A DNA stretch of 64,000 nt. It comes from Stictocephala bisonia. Its lineage: Eukaryota; Arthropoda; Insecta; Hemiptera; Membracidae. The position numbers and the translations under genes were made by a program. The stretch is from positions 8,478,144 through 8,542,143 of the forward strand of contig JAQJVL010000004.1 of assembly GCA_035578905.1 (NCBI GenBank). The letters run 5' to 3'. Positions 12,333 through 23,849 of the stretch are shown here, piece by piece (position 1 is the stretch's first letter; every line of letters starts with the position of its first letter). The notes beneath the pieces are model-generated. The model saw nothing but the letters and a program-made list of their open reading frames with translations, had not been told where the DNA came from and did no database searches.

Positions 12333-13160
12333 ATGTGGATTCTCAGTGTGTTTTATCCAAGAGAAATTATAATAATCTTTATTTCCTATTTTTACATAAA
12401 TAATCCAGTACATTATACTACTGAACTATAAAGTAGAATACTAGTCTGACCATGATGAAAACGTAATAAACAAATTGTAAACCAATTGTAAGACATTTTA
12501 AATAAAAGCACCTCGAAGGCTAAAAACAGCGTCAAATACTGCGTCACTATTTCCATTAGAAAAGTTGAGCATCTGCCATTTTGTACAGGACCAGCCTTTT
12601 TAGGTGCTGTTTTTGATATTCATCTGTGCTAGATAACCTCTTTAAAATAGTGTACATTTTGACCTAATCTAGTTTTAATATTTTTGTCGAACTCCTTATG
12701 GACCATCATCCATTGTAATTGAAGAGTCACCGACTATCCTAAAAAACTATTTCCTAGTAGGCATTTACAAAGTTTAACTTTCCCAACTAAGAAAATAATA
12801 ATACACCGACTCAAACAGGACTTTCATTGTATCTTTTTAAATCTATAAACCAGTGCCATTTTTAAAGAGCGAACCTTTTGAGGTCAGATTTGTGGGTTTA
12901 TATTCTCCTACTATAGACTTTTAATTTTATGTACTATACTCACATTTAAGATTTTCTTCTGACAACTTGCGGGACATCTCCATGATATGCTTTATTGCTT
13001 TATCTGTAATCATTGAACAATTGTTAATTTGCTCCGGGACTTTTCTTCTACAATGTATTCACTGTATAGTATACTGTATAAAATATTCAAGTGCTTACCA
13101 ATTACAAAAAGTAACAAAATATAAATCCGCAATTTTTTAACCTAACCAATATTATGCAAC
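12333..13160. other. AT-rich non-coding DNA
   Basis: The first 40 bases or so (GATAATGTGGATTCTCAG onward) form the right flank of the array and match 14111-14150. Otherwise nothing recognised. Confidence 0.5.
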
Positions 13161-13162
13161 TA

Positions 13163-13570
13163 CAGTAAACTCTTGATTTAACGGACTAAATGGCGTAGGT
13201 CCTTGTCCGTTAAAGCCGACTGTCCGTTAAATCAGGGTGAATTCACTCCAAGTTGTTATGAGATTGTCACACCTTAATCAAAACTACCTGTGATGCTGCA
13301 AGATCATTGTTAACTCAATAATAAATAAAATATACAAATATATATTATTATAAAAAAAATATTAATCAATAAGGATAAAGGGTTTTAGGATATACTGAAT
13401 AATAAAAACGACCTATAAATGGAATATTTGAAGTTGCCTTAGAAAAACTACATGTTTTATAAATTAATTGTTGTATAAAACTTCCTTCAGTGCGGGGTAC
13501 AGTGTATAGGAAGCTATCCGTTAAATCCAAAGTCCGTTCAATCGGGGTCCGTTAAATCGAGGGTTTACTG
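13163..13570. mobile_element. Pogo/Tigger-like MITE with 24-bp terminal repeats
   Basis: A 408-bp non-autonomous DNA transposon. The left end is CAGTAAACTCTTGATTTAAC with GGAC following. The right end is its reverse complement with two mismatches (22 of 24 match). Both ends are flanked by TA (13161-13162 and 13571-13572), the target duplication of Tc1/mariner/pogo elements. Subterminal copies of TCCGTTAAATC occur near both ends. The interior is AT-rich and non-coding. Confidence 0.85.
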
Positions 13571-13572
13571 TA

Positions 13573-13993
13573 CTACTAAAAGCAGTGCATTTTCCGCAGA
13601 GCGCAGATAACCCACCCCCCACAGTCTCAGACAATCAGCCGTCTAGAGGGACAAGAGGGGAGGCAGACAGTGTCCGTGACCTTGAACCCGTATACAATAA
13701 ACAGATCTGTCGTTAAATGTTGAGTGCATATTGACTGCAAGAGCGTGTCGTTTTTATAATCATTTTGCTAGTAAATGTTATGTTATTTATGAAAGTGTAT
13801 GAAACATTATCGGATTAATCTGTTATTAGAGGTATTGCTATTGAATTAACAACTATTTCTTCTCAATTATCTGAGATAACCTAAACTTTAATAATCCACC
13901 AACCATTTAGGTTGCAGTACATAATTTTAAAATAATTAATATTTTGTGGCAGTGCTCTAATAAGAGGTATCACACAGTGAATATTTCAAACTT
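13573..13993. other. Non-coding DNA
   Basis: A GC-richer patch at 13600-13690 lacks an open frame with good splice sites. Nothing recognised. Confidence 0.4.
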
Positions 13994-14150
13994 AAATATT
14001 AGCTATGTTTTTACTATAAGAAGAGGTTTTAGTTGCTATTCACTGAAGTCCCCTTTTTAATAAAGGGGATAAATAGTGTCACTGAATAAATAGATATAAA
14101 GTGACTCCCAGATGCTGTGGATGCTCAGTGTGTTTCATATAAGTAAAATT
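13994..14150. repeat. Paralogue of the 12-kb array flanks, without the array
   Basis: AAATATTAGCTATG...TTTTACTATAAGA matches the left flank of the 11-bp/36-bp block (11723-11748). GATATAAAGTGACTCCCA (14093-14110) matches GATATGAGGTGACTCCCA there. The sequence then goes straight to GATGCTGTGGATGCTCAG (14111-14128), which matches the right flank at 12332. No minisatellite lies between. A small CCCCTTT/AAAGGGG hairpin (14050-14068) sits in an extra segment of about 60 bp. Confidence 0.6.
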
Positions 14151-14469
14151 GGACGAGGCATTAATATCCTGATTCGTTAGTCTATTAATAAAATGGACGT
14201 TGAGTTATAAAAACTGAGCTTCTCCTGTATTTGTTGGTTTGAACCTGTCATGTCAGGTCATGGTTGTATTCACTATTTGATTGTGTAATATATAGAAACT
14301 GTTCGAATACAGCAGAAACTGCGTCATATTATTGCATATTAGATGATTCAACAAATTGTTTTAATATATTCAGGCTCTTCAAATGTCTGCACTCATTTAG
14401 CACATTTTTCATGTTCAGTTCTTAAGTCACTAAAGCTCAGACTCACGAAAAGTGCCATACATAACCTCT

Positions 14470-14715
14470 ATGCGCAATAACAGATGTTTCAACGTGTGTG
14501 TTGTTGAAGGATGTCGGCAATATTATTCCAAGGCCTTTACCCAAAAACTCACATTTAGCTCCGGCCAAGCCCTCAAAATTATAGCACCTACAAGTATCAA
14601 AATAAAACGGCTCTCAGCTACCAAGGTTCGTTCAACACTACCCAGTGGATACGTACTGTGGACATCCATACATACATCCGCGTTGTCCCATCTACTACTC
14701 TATCAAGCTATTTAA
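14470..14715 (+). pseudogene. Possible Ty3/gypsy integrase C-terminal (GPY/F-type) fragment
   Basis: The + strand reads RQYYSKAFTQKL followed shortly by KIIAPTSIKIKRLS. This resembles the tail of Ty3/gypsy integrases, where a conserved KL...GP..I....P...L pattern follows the catalytic core. It lies on the opposite strand from the integrase core next door (14720-15290), so an inversion would be needed. The match is weak and read by eye; chance similarity is possible. Confidence 0.35.
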
Positions 14716-14719
14716 CGTT

Positions 14720-15290
14720 AAGTGTAAAAATTGCATGTCTTTGTTATCCCATCCTACTTGATCGTCATGATAAAAATCTCTTAATTCATTCTTTAGGTTT
14801 AAATGTACATTTAAATCTTATTTGCTGAAGCTTGATATAGAATAATTCTATAATGGTTAGGATACTGTATGTTTAAACATAACATTTCTAAATTCTGTAC
14901 TTTTAAAACAACTCCCATTGTCTTTGATTAAGTTTTTACATATTCAAAATGAACTAAATATAGTGTCATCTAATTTATTAATTACAGTAGTTGCCTCTAT
15001 ATATTTCGGTATTAACCATTCATTTTTAGCGCATTCATCTAAAACAATTAAAACACGTTTATGTCCTGATCTAGTAAGTGATTCTGCGGTATCTACATAA
15101 AATTTATCCTGACACAAGATCACCTAAATATTTCCTTTGTGCTGGTTTGAACTTTTTACTAAGCTTGCAGGCTTTGAATCTGGCTGTGATTTCTTTAATT
15201 AATTTAGGATTATAAAAATGCTCTAATATTCTTTATATAGTTCTAATTCATCCCTGATGACCACTATAAAAACTATAGTGATATTATTAA
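14720..15290 (-). pseudogene. Ty3/gypsy integrase relic
   Basis: Reading the minus strand from right to left one finds a decayed zinc-binding region (HFYNPKLIKEI and a C-to-S degraded knuckle, about 15150-15225), then GHKRVLIVLDECAKNEW (about 15020-15065), WLIPKYIEATT (about 14985-15020) and IKDNGSCFKSTEF (about 14885-14930), whose Asp-Asn-Gly is the second catalytic aspartate block. It ends near NELRDFYHDDQVGWDN (about 14745-14790). Stops and frameshifts are present. Integrase would insert the element's DNA; this copy cannot. No LTRs recognised. Confidence 0.65.
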
Positions 15291-15613
15291 AATATCATAT
15301 AAAAAAATGTTTAGGTAAATAAATATTATTTTACTGTGATCATTTTTCCTATAAATTTACAATTGTAAATATATAGTTATTTGTTTTTTTCAGTATTTTT
15401 CATTATTTATTGATATTCAAGGTTTTGTAATACAGTAGATGCTTAAAATATTGAACATAGGCTAAAGGAAATTGCTTGTTTACATTAATTACATTTATAC
15501 TTTTTGAATTACCATACCGGCATTTCTTGCTAGGCTTACTTTTTTTACAACTACTTCATATTGATATAGTTCAACATGCACTATGTTACGTACACACTTG
15601 TTATTATTGAAAG
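15291..15613. other. AT-rich non-coding DNA
   Basis: Nothing recognised between the gypsy relic and the 42-bp array. Confidence 0.45.
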
Positions 15614-16720
15614 ACAATTAACATGATGTACTACGAGTGAGCCACCCGAGAGCAATGATCAACATAATGTACTAGGTAGTGAGCCACCCGAGACCAACGA
15701 TCAACATGATTTACTAGGTAATGAGTCACCTGAGATCAACGATCAACATGATGTACTAGGTAGTGAGCCACCCGAGAGCAATGATCAACATAATGTACTA
15801 GGTAGTGAGCCACCCGAGACCAACGATCAACATGATTTACTAGGTAATGAGTCACCTGAGATCAACGATCAACATGATGTACTAGGTAGTGAGCCACCCG
15901 AGAGCAACGATCAACATGATGTACTAAGTAGTGAACCACCTGAGACCAACGATCAACATGATTTACTAGGTAATGAGCCACCTGAGACCAACGATCAAAA
16001 TGATGTACTAGGTAGTGAGCCACATGAGACCAACGATTAACATAATGTACTAGGTAGTGAACCACCTGCGACTAACGATTAACATGATGTACTAGGTAGT
16101 GAGCCACCCGAGACCAACGATCAAAATGACGTACTAGGTAGTGAGCCACTTGAGACCAAGGATCAACATGATGTACTAGGTAGTGAGCCACCCAAGACCA
16201 ACGATCAACATGATGTACTAGGTAGTGAGCCACATGAGACCAACGATTAACATAATGTACTAGGTAGTGAACCACCTGTGACTAACGATTAACATGATGT
16301 ACTTGGTAGTGAGCCACCTGAGACCAAGGATCAACATGATGTACTAGGTAGTGAGCCACCTGAGACCAACGATCAACATGATGCGCTAGGTATTGAACAC
16401 CCCAAAACCAACGATCAACATGATGTACCAGGTAGTGAGCCACCCGAGACCAACGATCAACATGATGTACTAGGTAGTGAGCCACCTGAGACCAACGATT
16501 AACATAATGTACTAGGTAGTGAACCACCTGAGACTAACGATTAACATGATGTACTAGGTAGTGAGCCACCCGAGACCAACGATCAACATTATGTACTACT
16601 GTAGGTAGTGAGCCACCTGAGACCAACGATTAACATAATGTACTAGGTAGTGAACCACCTGAAACCAACGATCAACATGATGTACCAGGTGGTGAGCCAC
16701 CCGAGACCAACGATCAACAT
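15614..16720. repeat. 42-bp satellite array
   Basis: About 26 tandem units of 42 bp. Landmarks are GATGTACTAGGTAGTGAGCC and CCCGAGACCAACGATCAACA. Higher-order duplications are visible: a 126-bp (three-unit) block repeats at about 15647 and 15773, and a 210-bp (five-unit) pattern repeats three times between about 15860 and 16527. The minus-strand open frames here simply reflect a unit length divisible by three. Confidence 0.93.
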
Positions 16721-17141
16721 TTTTTTTAACAAATTGCCACTAAAAATTAAAAAAGAAAACAACATTTCAAAATTTAAAGATTTAATAAAGTCCTTTCTTC
16801 TTTCGCATGCCTTCTACAGTGTAAAGGATTATCTTAATATGGAAAGTGCCAAGTTTTGATTGTTTTAAATTATTTTAATTATATATAACAGTTTGATCCA
16901 TTTGGCAACATTATTCAATGTATGCTTAAATATATATTTTGAGTGTTCAAAGTTACAACTATTTCATACATTCGACTACCTCACATGTCTGTAGTACAAG
17001 ATTCTTAAATATTAATTAATTAATACAATATTATATTAGTAGTAATTATAGTTAATTTGACAAGACACAACATTTGTACAAATAAAATTTATAATTGTAA
17101 CAAATATTATGTGTTAATAAAGGATTTGATTTGATTTGATT
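16721..17141 (+). mobile_element. 5'-truncated Jockey-like LINE nested in the 42-bp array
   Basis: A 421-bp insertion splits one 42-bp unit. It starts with the last codons of a retrotransposon ORF2: FFNKLPLKIKKENN near the start, then FKDLIKSFLL and FYSVKDYLN, with stop at 16857-16859. This is the conserved C-terminus of Jockey-type polymerases. An AT-rich 3' untranslated region follows, with AATAAA near 17118 and a terminal (TTGAT)3 tract ending at 17140. The satellite resumes at ATGTACTAGG (17142). 5' truncation and a short 3' repeat tail are typical of target-primed reverse transcription. Any target duplication is too short to be sure of. Confidence 0.85.
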
Positions 17142-17183
17142 ATGTACTAGGTAGTGAACCACCCGAGACCAACGATCAACATG
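17142..17183. repeat. Last 42-bp satellite unit beyond the LINE
   Basis: ATGTACTAGGTAGTGAACC through CAACGATCAACATGG continues the array after the insertion, showing that the LINE landed inside the array. Confidence 0.9.
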
Positions 17184-19689
17184 GTTACTTCTAACTATAA
17201 AACAGAATGACAATTTCAAAAACCAGACTTTTAAACAATCTTATTGATAATTGAAATCCAGGAGGACGGGATCGTAGCGCAAAAATGAATAAGGGGAGCT
17301 ATTATACGAGTTAATACTAACCAAATAATTTACATACGTTTGTTTATTTTAGATCGTGATCAAACTAAACCCTAATAAAGATTTTATGTCTGTGTATACA
17401 CTGTAGTAAGTTTTAGAATTCAATAAAGCTATTGTCTTGTGTCTTGACGGTTTATTATAAATAATATAGTTTTCTCAATGCTGGGTACATGTTTGAACTG
17501 AGCACACTTACATTCTTGGAAGGAAAGATGAACTCTGTGTGTTAATTGTTCAGTTGTTTAACATTATTTTGCTTTGACCAGTGTAAGTAATTTTTCTGCT
17601 TTGACATTGGTGCTAATGGCTTTTGAAAGAACCTAGAAAGTACAATATGACTAATATAGCTAAAGAAGTAGTCTTTTGTATTATGGGACAAAAAAGAAGG
17701 TCAGGTACGTTAGTAAGCCGATCTTGTGCTATAAACAAGGTCAAATATCAAGAAGACTTATTGACACACAGTGACCCCATTAAGTGAACAAAAAACAGAA
17801 ATAAGGAGGCCATTGTTAATAATTTGTAAACAACAGTCTACAGTTTCTATATTATAGAAATTGTAGACTATCATTATACAGGCATTTGAAAAGTGTGGCG
17901 TTTTTATTTTTACAAACCCCTTAGCATAGTATATATGTGTTTAAATTCCGCATTAAATAATTCAATATGATACAATACAAGAACCTGTGCATTTCATTGT
18001 ACGACAAAATTATTGTTTTAACGAAAAAAGATACATATCTATATAACCCTATCCGGAGTACACCTAGAGGAGTTCTATGGAATTCTTAATTCAAAGAATG
18101 ATTTCAATATATTGTATTAAAATTACTGAAATGATCTCTAAATACTTATTGAAGTGATCAGAAATATCTAGTTAAGATCTGTTTTAACGGTCTGCTTAAA
18201 AATTTTATAGAAATAATCCTTTTGTGAAGAATAATATCCATATATTATTAATCTTAATTAATAATAATAAACCATCACTTTATATTGGTTTTCACACCTC
18301 CTATTTTCTGCATTATTTTAATATGTTGTAATTTTATTTTTGCATAGCTAAAAACAAAAAGAAATACATCCATAACGTTGTAAATAGTTATATTGTTATA
18401 TTTAATTTGAAATTTAACTGACAGATTTAAAAAAGAAAGCGAAGAAGTTTGAAGAACATGAACAGTTATTTGTAAGGAGTATTTGAGAATCGTTAGGAAG
18501 TTAATGTCAAACATTAGTCGCCAAATAAATTGAGATGGTGTTGAATGCAGAAAACATAAGATGAATTAGAGGCCTTCAAACATAACATCGAGCATTCTGG
18601 TGCATCCTTTGATGGTAGAGCCTCAATTGGGATACAAAATACACATTTTGAAAATATGTTATACGTTTTGAAATGATATGAAATAAAAAAATTTCTTTAT
18701 TTGTGTGGAAGTTAGGACTATTTAGTCCAATATATAGAAATAATTTTAAAATCGCATTGTATTTATCTTAAATAATTTGATAAATGAAAGAGTGATCTTG
18801 AGGCTTTAAAATCAAAAAGATTACATGAGTGCTACCATAAACAGTTCAACGTAAGCTATAGTAATTGTCTAAGGTTTTTAAATGCATAGTTTATGGCAAC
18901 TAGAGCAACTATAATTCCGTTCACATTATTAACCTAATGCAAAAACTACGAAAATAAACGACTTAAAGAAATTTTTCTAACGTATCACTTCTGTTTGTTC
19001 TGAGTACTTGACAATGACCCTCCTTCATAGATTAGAAAACTTTCCGTGGGGGAAGCTCACTTGTGTGTTTGAAATGAACTCGCAGAGTTTCTTTATTTCG
19101 AGAGATCCTTAACGTGAATAATAAATAAGAAACAAAATATTTTCAAATATTGACCTTATTTTTCTGGTTATAATTTCTTTTTTTTTTTTAATTAACAAGA
19201 ATAAATTACCGGGTATCAGCTCTTGACGTTATAGAATATAGGGTAAATAATGAGTTTGCAGATGACATACGGTTTAAATTGTGGAGATTCCCACATCATT
19301 TTAATGAAACTCTTTTCTGAAAAATTCCAATGAGACCGTGAGTATGATTGGAGGATTTGTTTTTTAGTTAGTAAAGATTTATTTCATTAAAGACCTGCAT
19401 TATTTTTAAGTTGATTAATAAGTTAGGTGGAGTTTTGAAACACTTTTTAATTATTTACAAGAATATAATTTAACTTTAAGAACTTTATCTTGAAAAAAAA
19501 AAGAAAGACATTCTGAGTAATCGAGGAAAATAGTACGCTTTATTTCGGAAAAAACAGAGCGATACAATAATAATGGTTTCTAATGTGGATGTGGTATTCA
19601 TTGGTATAATTACTCACTCATTTATATTTATTTTCATCTAACCGTTATAAAATGTATATAAATGCATAGTATAAAGAACAGATAACTAT
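17184..19689. other. AT-rich non-coding DNA
   Basis: No gene recognised. It contains a strong hairpin at 17836-17868 (15-bp arms with one mismatch, GTCTACAGTTTCTAT and ATAGAAATTGTAGAC, 3-nt loop). Confidence 0.45.
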
Positions 19690-20470
19690 ATAACTCTGTT
19701 TTGTAATCAGATATTAAACTATGTTTTTGATGATTATTAAACACGCGAAAGCGCGCTTTCAAACGGTTCATTGTTGGAGCCCAACTTCTTGTACCATGTC
19801 TAGCAAAACTAACCATAATGGGTGACAAGAATCCTTGTAAAGCGCAAAGAAAGCATAATAGCATGTACAAGAGCTAAAAATAACCTCTGCCGGGAATCCA
19901 GTGAACAATTTTTATGTATTACGGTTTACTTTCATAATACGTGAAGTATTTGTAGCTTTATTTAAATAAGTGTTTTTATTTTGTTTTTTCTCATACATTT
20001 TGCTAAATACCCTGAAATCCGTTGCCTTCATCTTAAAGTGTGTCCTATACATTTTTGTTTGTCGAATAGCAATCTTCCAAGTGTAATTCATAACTTCTAC
20101 TTCATCACAAAGTATGTCGTTAAATATGCCTAAACAATGCAGCCTTGCATAGTAAGTCATTGTAGAAACTATATGATTTACATGGATATGGTCAGGTATG
20201 GTCGGGTACGTTGACAAAATTCTAAAGAGAATTACATTTGTTGATGTTGTCTAGGTGTATAAGGATGTAGTATACAAGTTTTCAACGTACGTTTTCTTTT
20301 AGAAACTTCTGAGGGGCCAAAAACTTCAATATTTTCAGAATTTTGTTTGTTGCCAATAATTCAAAAACCAAGCTATCTCGGGAAAAATATTCCCTGTACT
20401 GTAAAACGTTATATAAAATTAAATCTACTCCAAATGTTACTGATTAAACATATTTTCAGCCTTGTAGGTA
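19690..20470 (-). repeat. Unidentified repeat, minus-oriented copy
   Basis: On the minus strand this matches 22936-23605 on the plus strand over most of its length at moderate identity. It contains a 101-codon open frame (19912-20217) with motifs YYARLHCLGIF, TWKIAIRQTKMY and KATDFRVFSKMY, which recur with substitutions in the other copy. I do not recognise the protein. This copy carries a 142-bp insertion (19774-19915) that the plus copy lacks. Probably an unclassified transposable element or duplicated gene fragment; the frame is broken upstream of the open stretch. Confidence 0.6.
19774..19915 (-). repeat. 142-bp dispersed element, copy 1
   Basis: Near-identical to 21760-21901 (one mismatch seen, TCTAGC versus TGTAGC), same orientation. 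It interrupts the unidentified repeat between KVNR and MNRLKARF, with CGGTT on both sides (possible 5-bp target duplication). No terminal inverted repeats, poly-A or Pol III boxes seen. Confidence 0.75.
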
Positions 20471-21759
20471 TATATATATATACAGCTCTCCAAAACCATG
20501 CTAATTTTCTCAAAATGTATGTGTTCGTCCCACATAGTTATATTTTCAACATATATGAGTATCAATTAATTCTTAATGGTAAGTATTTTTGGTGGTCATA
20601 AATTTTATTTTAAGAAATAGAATTAAATTCAATAATCCTTTTTTGTTGTTATATTTTAGCTCTGGTCTGAATCTATTTTCAGACAATATTGGCTTCAAAT
20701 CAGAAGCTGAAAACTTACTTAAAAATGTGAGATAATTAGCCTTTTGATATAATAAAAAAACTTGTGTATATTATGTATATTCCTTGTCTTTAATCACCCA
20801 CACCCAACCCCATACGATAGCTTCTCGACTCCTTTCCTATCACCACTATTATTTATGGAGACATCTCTCATGAAATGAATTTCACACGTCCGAAAAGTAG
20901 CACGTTCCATGTGTAACTTCATCTAGCCATTCAGTTGTGTTTTGTTCCTTGACGGTGAAGAAGCGTAGTGTATCCAAACTGCCTGTGAATATTTAACGTG
21001 TATCCAAACTGTATGTGGTGCAGTGAGTCAGTATGGTGTCTTCCTCCGATCTTCAACTATGTTAATTTAAGAAGATTGTTCGACAGATAAAATTCACGTG
21101 CCAGTTGTTCAAAAGAGAGCGATGACAACCTCGAGTGCCAAACGCAATAGCCCTAGACATTGCACGTTACCTACTTGAACGTCAGTTCAAACGACGTGTC
21201 AAAAATCTTACAACAATAAAAACCCGATTTTGGATTTTTCCGAAGTGATAAGAACATTGCTTCTGCTTTCCCCAAAGAAAAGAGGCTGGTAATTTATAGT
21301 TTTATTTTAACGATGCCCGTTTATTGTACTATGAACAAGTTACTGAACATGACATATAATAACTGTTAAATTTAGATCATCAAGATCTCAATTGTATGGT
21401 AAAAGTGACACTACCAGGAATAGCAGATATAATTTTGTCAAAAGCAAGAGAGTGGGGGCGATTGGGGGCAGAAATGAAAGATATTGTTGCATTATTCAAA
21501 AGTTCTAACACAGATTGGGTTGCATAAAAAACCATGACAAATGTATTGCCATTTTTACAACATACCTGCATGTGTGCATAAGAGATCATTAGTGTTCCCT
21601 ATAATGATTAATCCATGGAGAATATTTTCACGTTCCTTAAAGAAAATAACGACAGTGCCAGTTCATATTGGTGCCTAATATAGATACGAGACTTTAAGAC
21701 CAAAAGAAGCCTCATCATAGTTATCTGACAGTTCCAACCTGCTCGAGGGATTAAGAAGT
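20471..21759. other. Non-coding DNA
   Basis: A GC-richer stretch at 20810-21250 contains a local repeat (GTGTATCCAAACTG at about 20968 and 20999), but I could not assign it. The minus-strand open frame at 21380-21589 has no recognised domain. Confidence 0.4.
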
Positions 21760-21901
21760 TTGGAGCCCAACTTCTTGTACCATGTGTAGCAAAACTAACC
21801 ATAATGGGTGACAAGAATCCTTGTAAAGCGCAAAGAAAGCATAATAGCATGTACAAGAGCTAAAAATAACCTCTGCCGGGAATCCAGTGAACAATTTTTA
21901 T
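21760..21901 (-). repeat. 142-bp dispersed element, copy 2
   Basis: Second copy of the element at 19774-19915, about 2 kb away and differing by a single base. The similarity stops sharply on both sides, which argues for mobility or gene conversion of a defined unit. Confidence 0.75.
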
Positions 21902-22369
21902 TAGTAAACATTATTATTTGCAAGAGGAGGAGGAGCATTTTCAGGGTTAAGGTGATGTGAACCAGCAAAAAAGATGTCATTGGGTGTACAAACTGTTTTG
22001 ATGTAAACCTTTGAGGATATATCTTTCAAAATAATTTTTCTAGCTAAATTGACAATCATTGTTTATTTTAAAGGATTACTTTTTCATTTAAGTATCAACG
22101 TTCAGATGTAATGTTAGGACCTGTTTTTTAAGCACACAAACAACACTTCATCTGCTGATTGCAAGCTTAATAATAATGTCAGATCCACAATTATCCTGTG
22201 CTCAGTGTTCACGTGTTGTCGAGATTGTATGGTTGATGTGTATTAGAATAAGAACAAAATAAGTGATGGTTCATTATGGATAATCTGGTCATCAGACCAA
22301 ATTTACTATTGAATTAGTTTTGTTGTGATATGTATGTTAACTAACTTTTTTTTTTTATTGTTTACAATA
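21902..22369. other. AT-rich non-coding DNA
   Basis: Nothing recognised. Confidence 0.4.
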
Positions 22370-22935
22370 TCTATTCTGTATGTACTGCCTACGATTGTAT
22401 ATAGTTTTGTCTGCCATCTTATCTCTCTTCATAAGCATGGCTTCATGAAAGATCGTTCGACTGTCACGAATTTTTCTTTGTTTCTTGCAATCAGTGGTCC
22501 TGCGGTCGAGCGTCGAGCACAGGTTTATAGGTATCATTTATTTAGATTTTCAGAAGGCATTAGAGAAGCTTACTCACTATGAATGTTTGAAGAAGTTCCC
22601 TTCTTTTAGAATCTCCCCAGACCTTATTCAGTACATAGAATCTTACCTCCTGGATAGGACATTTAAAGTGCGATTTGGTTTTTTGTTTTTAAATATCTTT
22701 GTTGCCGGTTTAGGAGTATCACAAGGGTCTAACAAGAGAACTTTGATTTTTTTTCTATTGTTATTGTTGTATTTATTATTGTATATTACAACTTTCCTAA
22801 ACTGTGGATTTCACGTCCATGCCAACGATATTAAAACGACTATGCAGATTGCTAATATAAAAGACCATCTGGCTCCTCAATCTTGTATTGATTCGGCAGT
22901 GAGGTGGGCTATACAAATTTACATGCCGTACCTCA
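22370..22935 (+). pseudogene. Jockey-like LINE reverse transcriptase relic
   Basis: A decayed reverse transcriptase with its blocks in the expected order: HLISLHKHGFMKDRSTVTN (about 22413-22470), then IYLDFQKALEKLTH with the polymerase A-motif aspartate (about 22533-22575), ISPDLIQYIESYLLDRTFK (about 22610-22670), VAGLGVSQGSN (about 22700-22735) and a degraded YADD region read as VHANDIKTTMQI (about 22810-22850). Frame changes near 22520 and elsewhere, plus loss of the intact catalytic box, make it inactive. The relic runs directly into the plus copy of the unidentified repeat. Confidence 0.85.
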
Positions 22936-23605
22936 ATATCTAAAGGGCCGAAAATATGATCAATCATTGAAATTTGAAGTAAATTTAATGTTCTATTGCT
23001 TAACCTACTTTTTTCTTTGACTTTACTGGGAATATTATCTCCCAGCATGCGTAGTTTTCGAGTGATTGGCAACAGACAGTCTAAAAAATTGCGGTATTTT
23101 GGCCCGCCTGAAGTTTCCACAAGTAAATTATACGAGAAAAAATCTTACACTACATCCTTATATGTCTCAAAACAACATCAACAATTTCATTCCCTTTGGA
23201 ATTGTGTCCATATAAAAATACCTGAATGCAGGACTAGAAGCCATTCATGTAAATTATATAATTTCAATAATGATTTACTACGCAAGGCTACATTGTTTTG
23301 GCATATTTTAAGATACAATTTGTGTTGAAGTAGAAGTTATGTATACCACTTGGAAGATAGCTATTCGACTAACAAAAATGTATATGACACATTTTAAGCT
23401 AAAGGCAACGGATTTAAGGGTTTTAAGCAAAATGTATGAGAAAAGACAAAATAATAAAACAATTGTTTACATGAAGCAACAAATACTATACGTTTTATGA
23501 AAGTAAACCGTTTTGTCACGAATCGTTTGAAAGCGTGCTTTCGCTTGTTTAGTAATCATCAACAAAATAGGTAAATATCTAATTAAAAAACAATAGTTAT
23601 ATACA
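22936..23605 (+). repeat. Unidentified repeat, plus-oriented copy
   Basis: Inverted homologue of 19690-20470. Shared landmarks are CTACATCCTTATA, TACTACGCAAGGCT (TACTATGCAAGGCT in the other copy), AAAATGTATGAGAAAA and TTTGAAAGCG. The reading frame has more stops here but keeps YYARLHCFGIF and TWKIAIRLTKMY. It lacks the 142-bp insertion, so it represents the pre-insertion state of that site. Confidence 0.6.
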
Positions 23606-23849
23606 GAAATGCACAAGCATGTCAAAAAAGGTTGGTAGCCATACTCATGACGTCATAATAACTGATTGAGGGCAGACAAATTTGTGCTCGGGCCTTTTCT
23701 ACTCGACTAATTATCTACTAATATAAGTACAGAGGGGTGCATTTGTTGCTAGATTTAAAACCTTTTTCGGCTTTCCGACCCCACTATTAGTAATTTTGTT
23801 ATTTTATTAATTTTTTGATAAAACCAATTTTTTACATATATTATTTAAT

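Noticed and set aside
15862..16527. Three minus-strand frames with near-identical products
   Set aside because: They are consecutive 210-bp blocks of the 42-bp satellite; the repeated starts only reflect the higher-order period.
22325..23328. Frames of 107-152 codons as host genes
   Set aside because: Explained by the LINE reverse transcriptase relic and the adjacent unidentified repeat.
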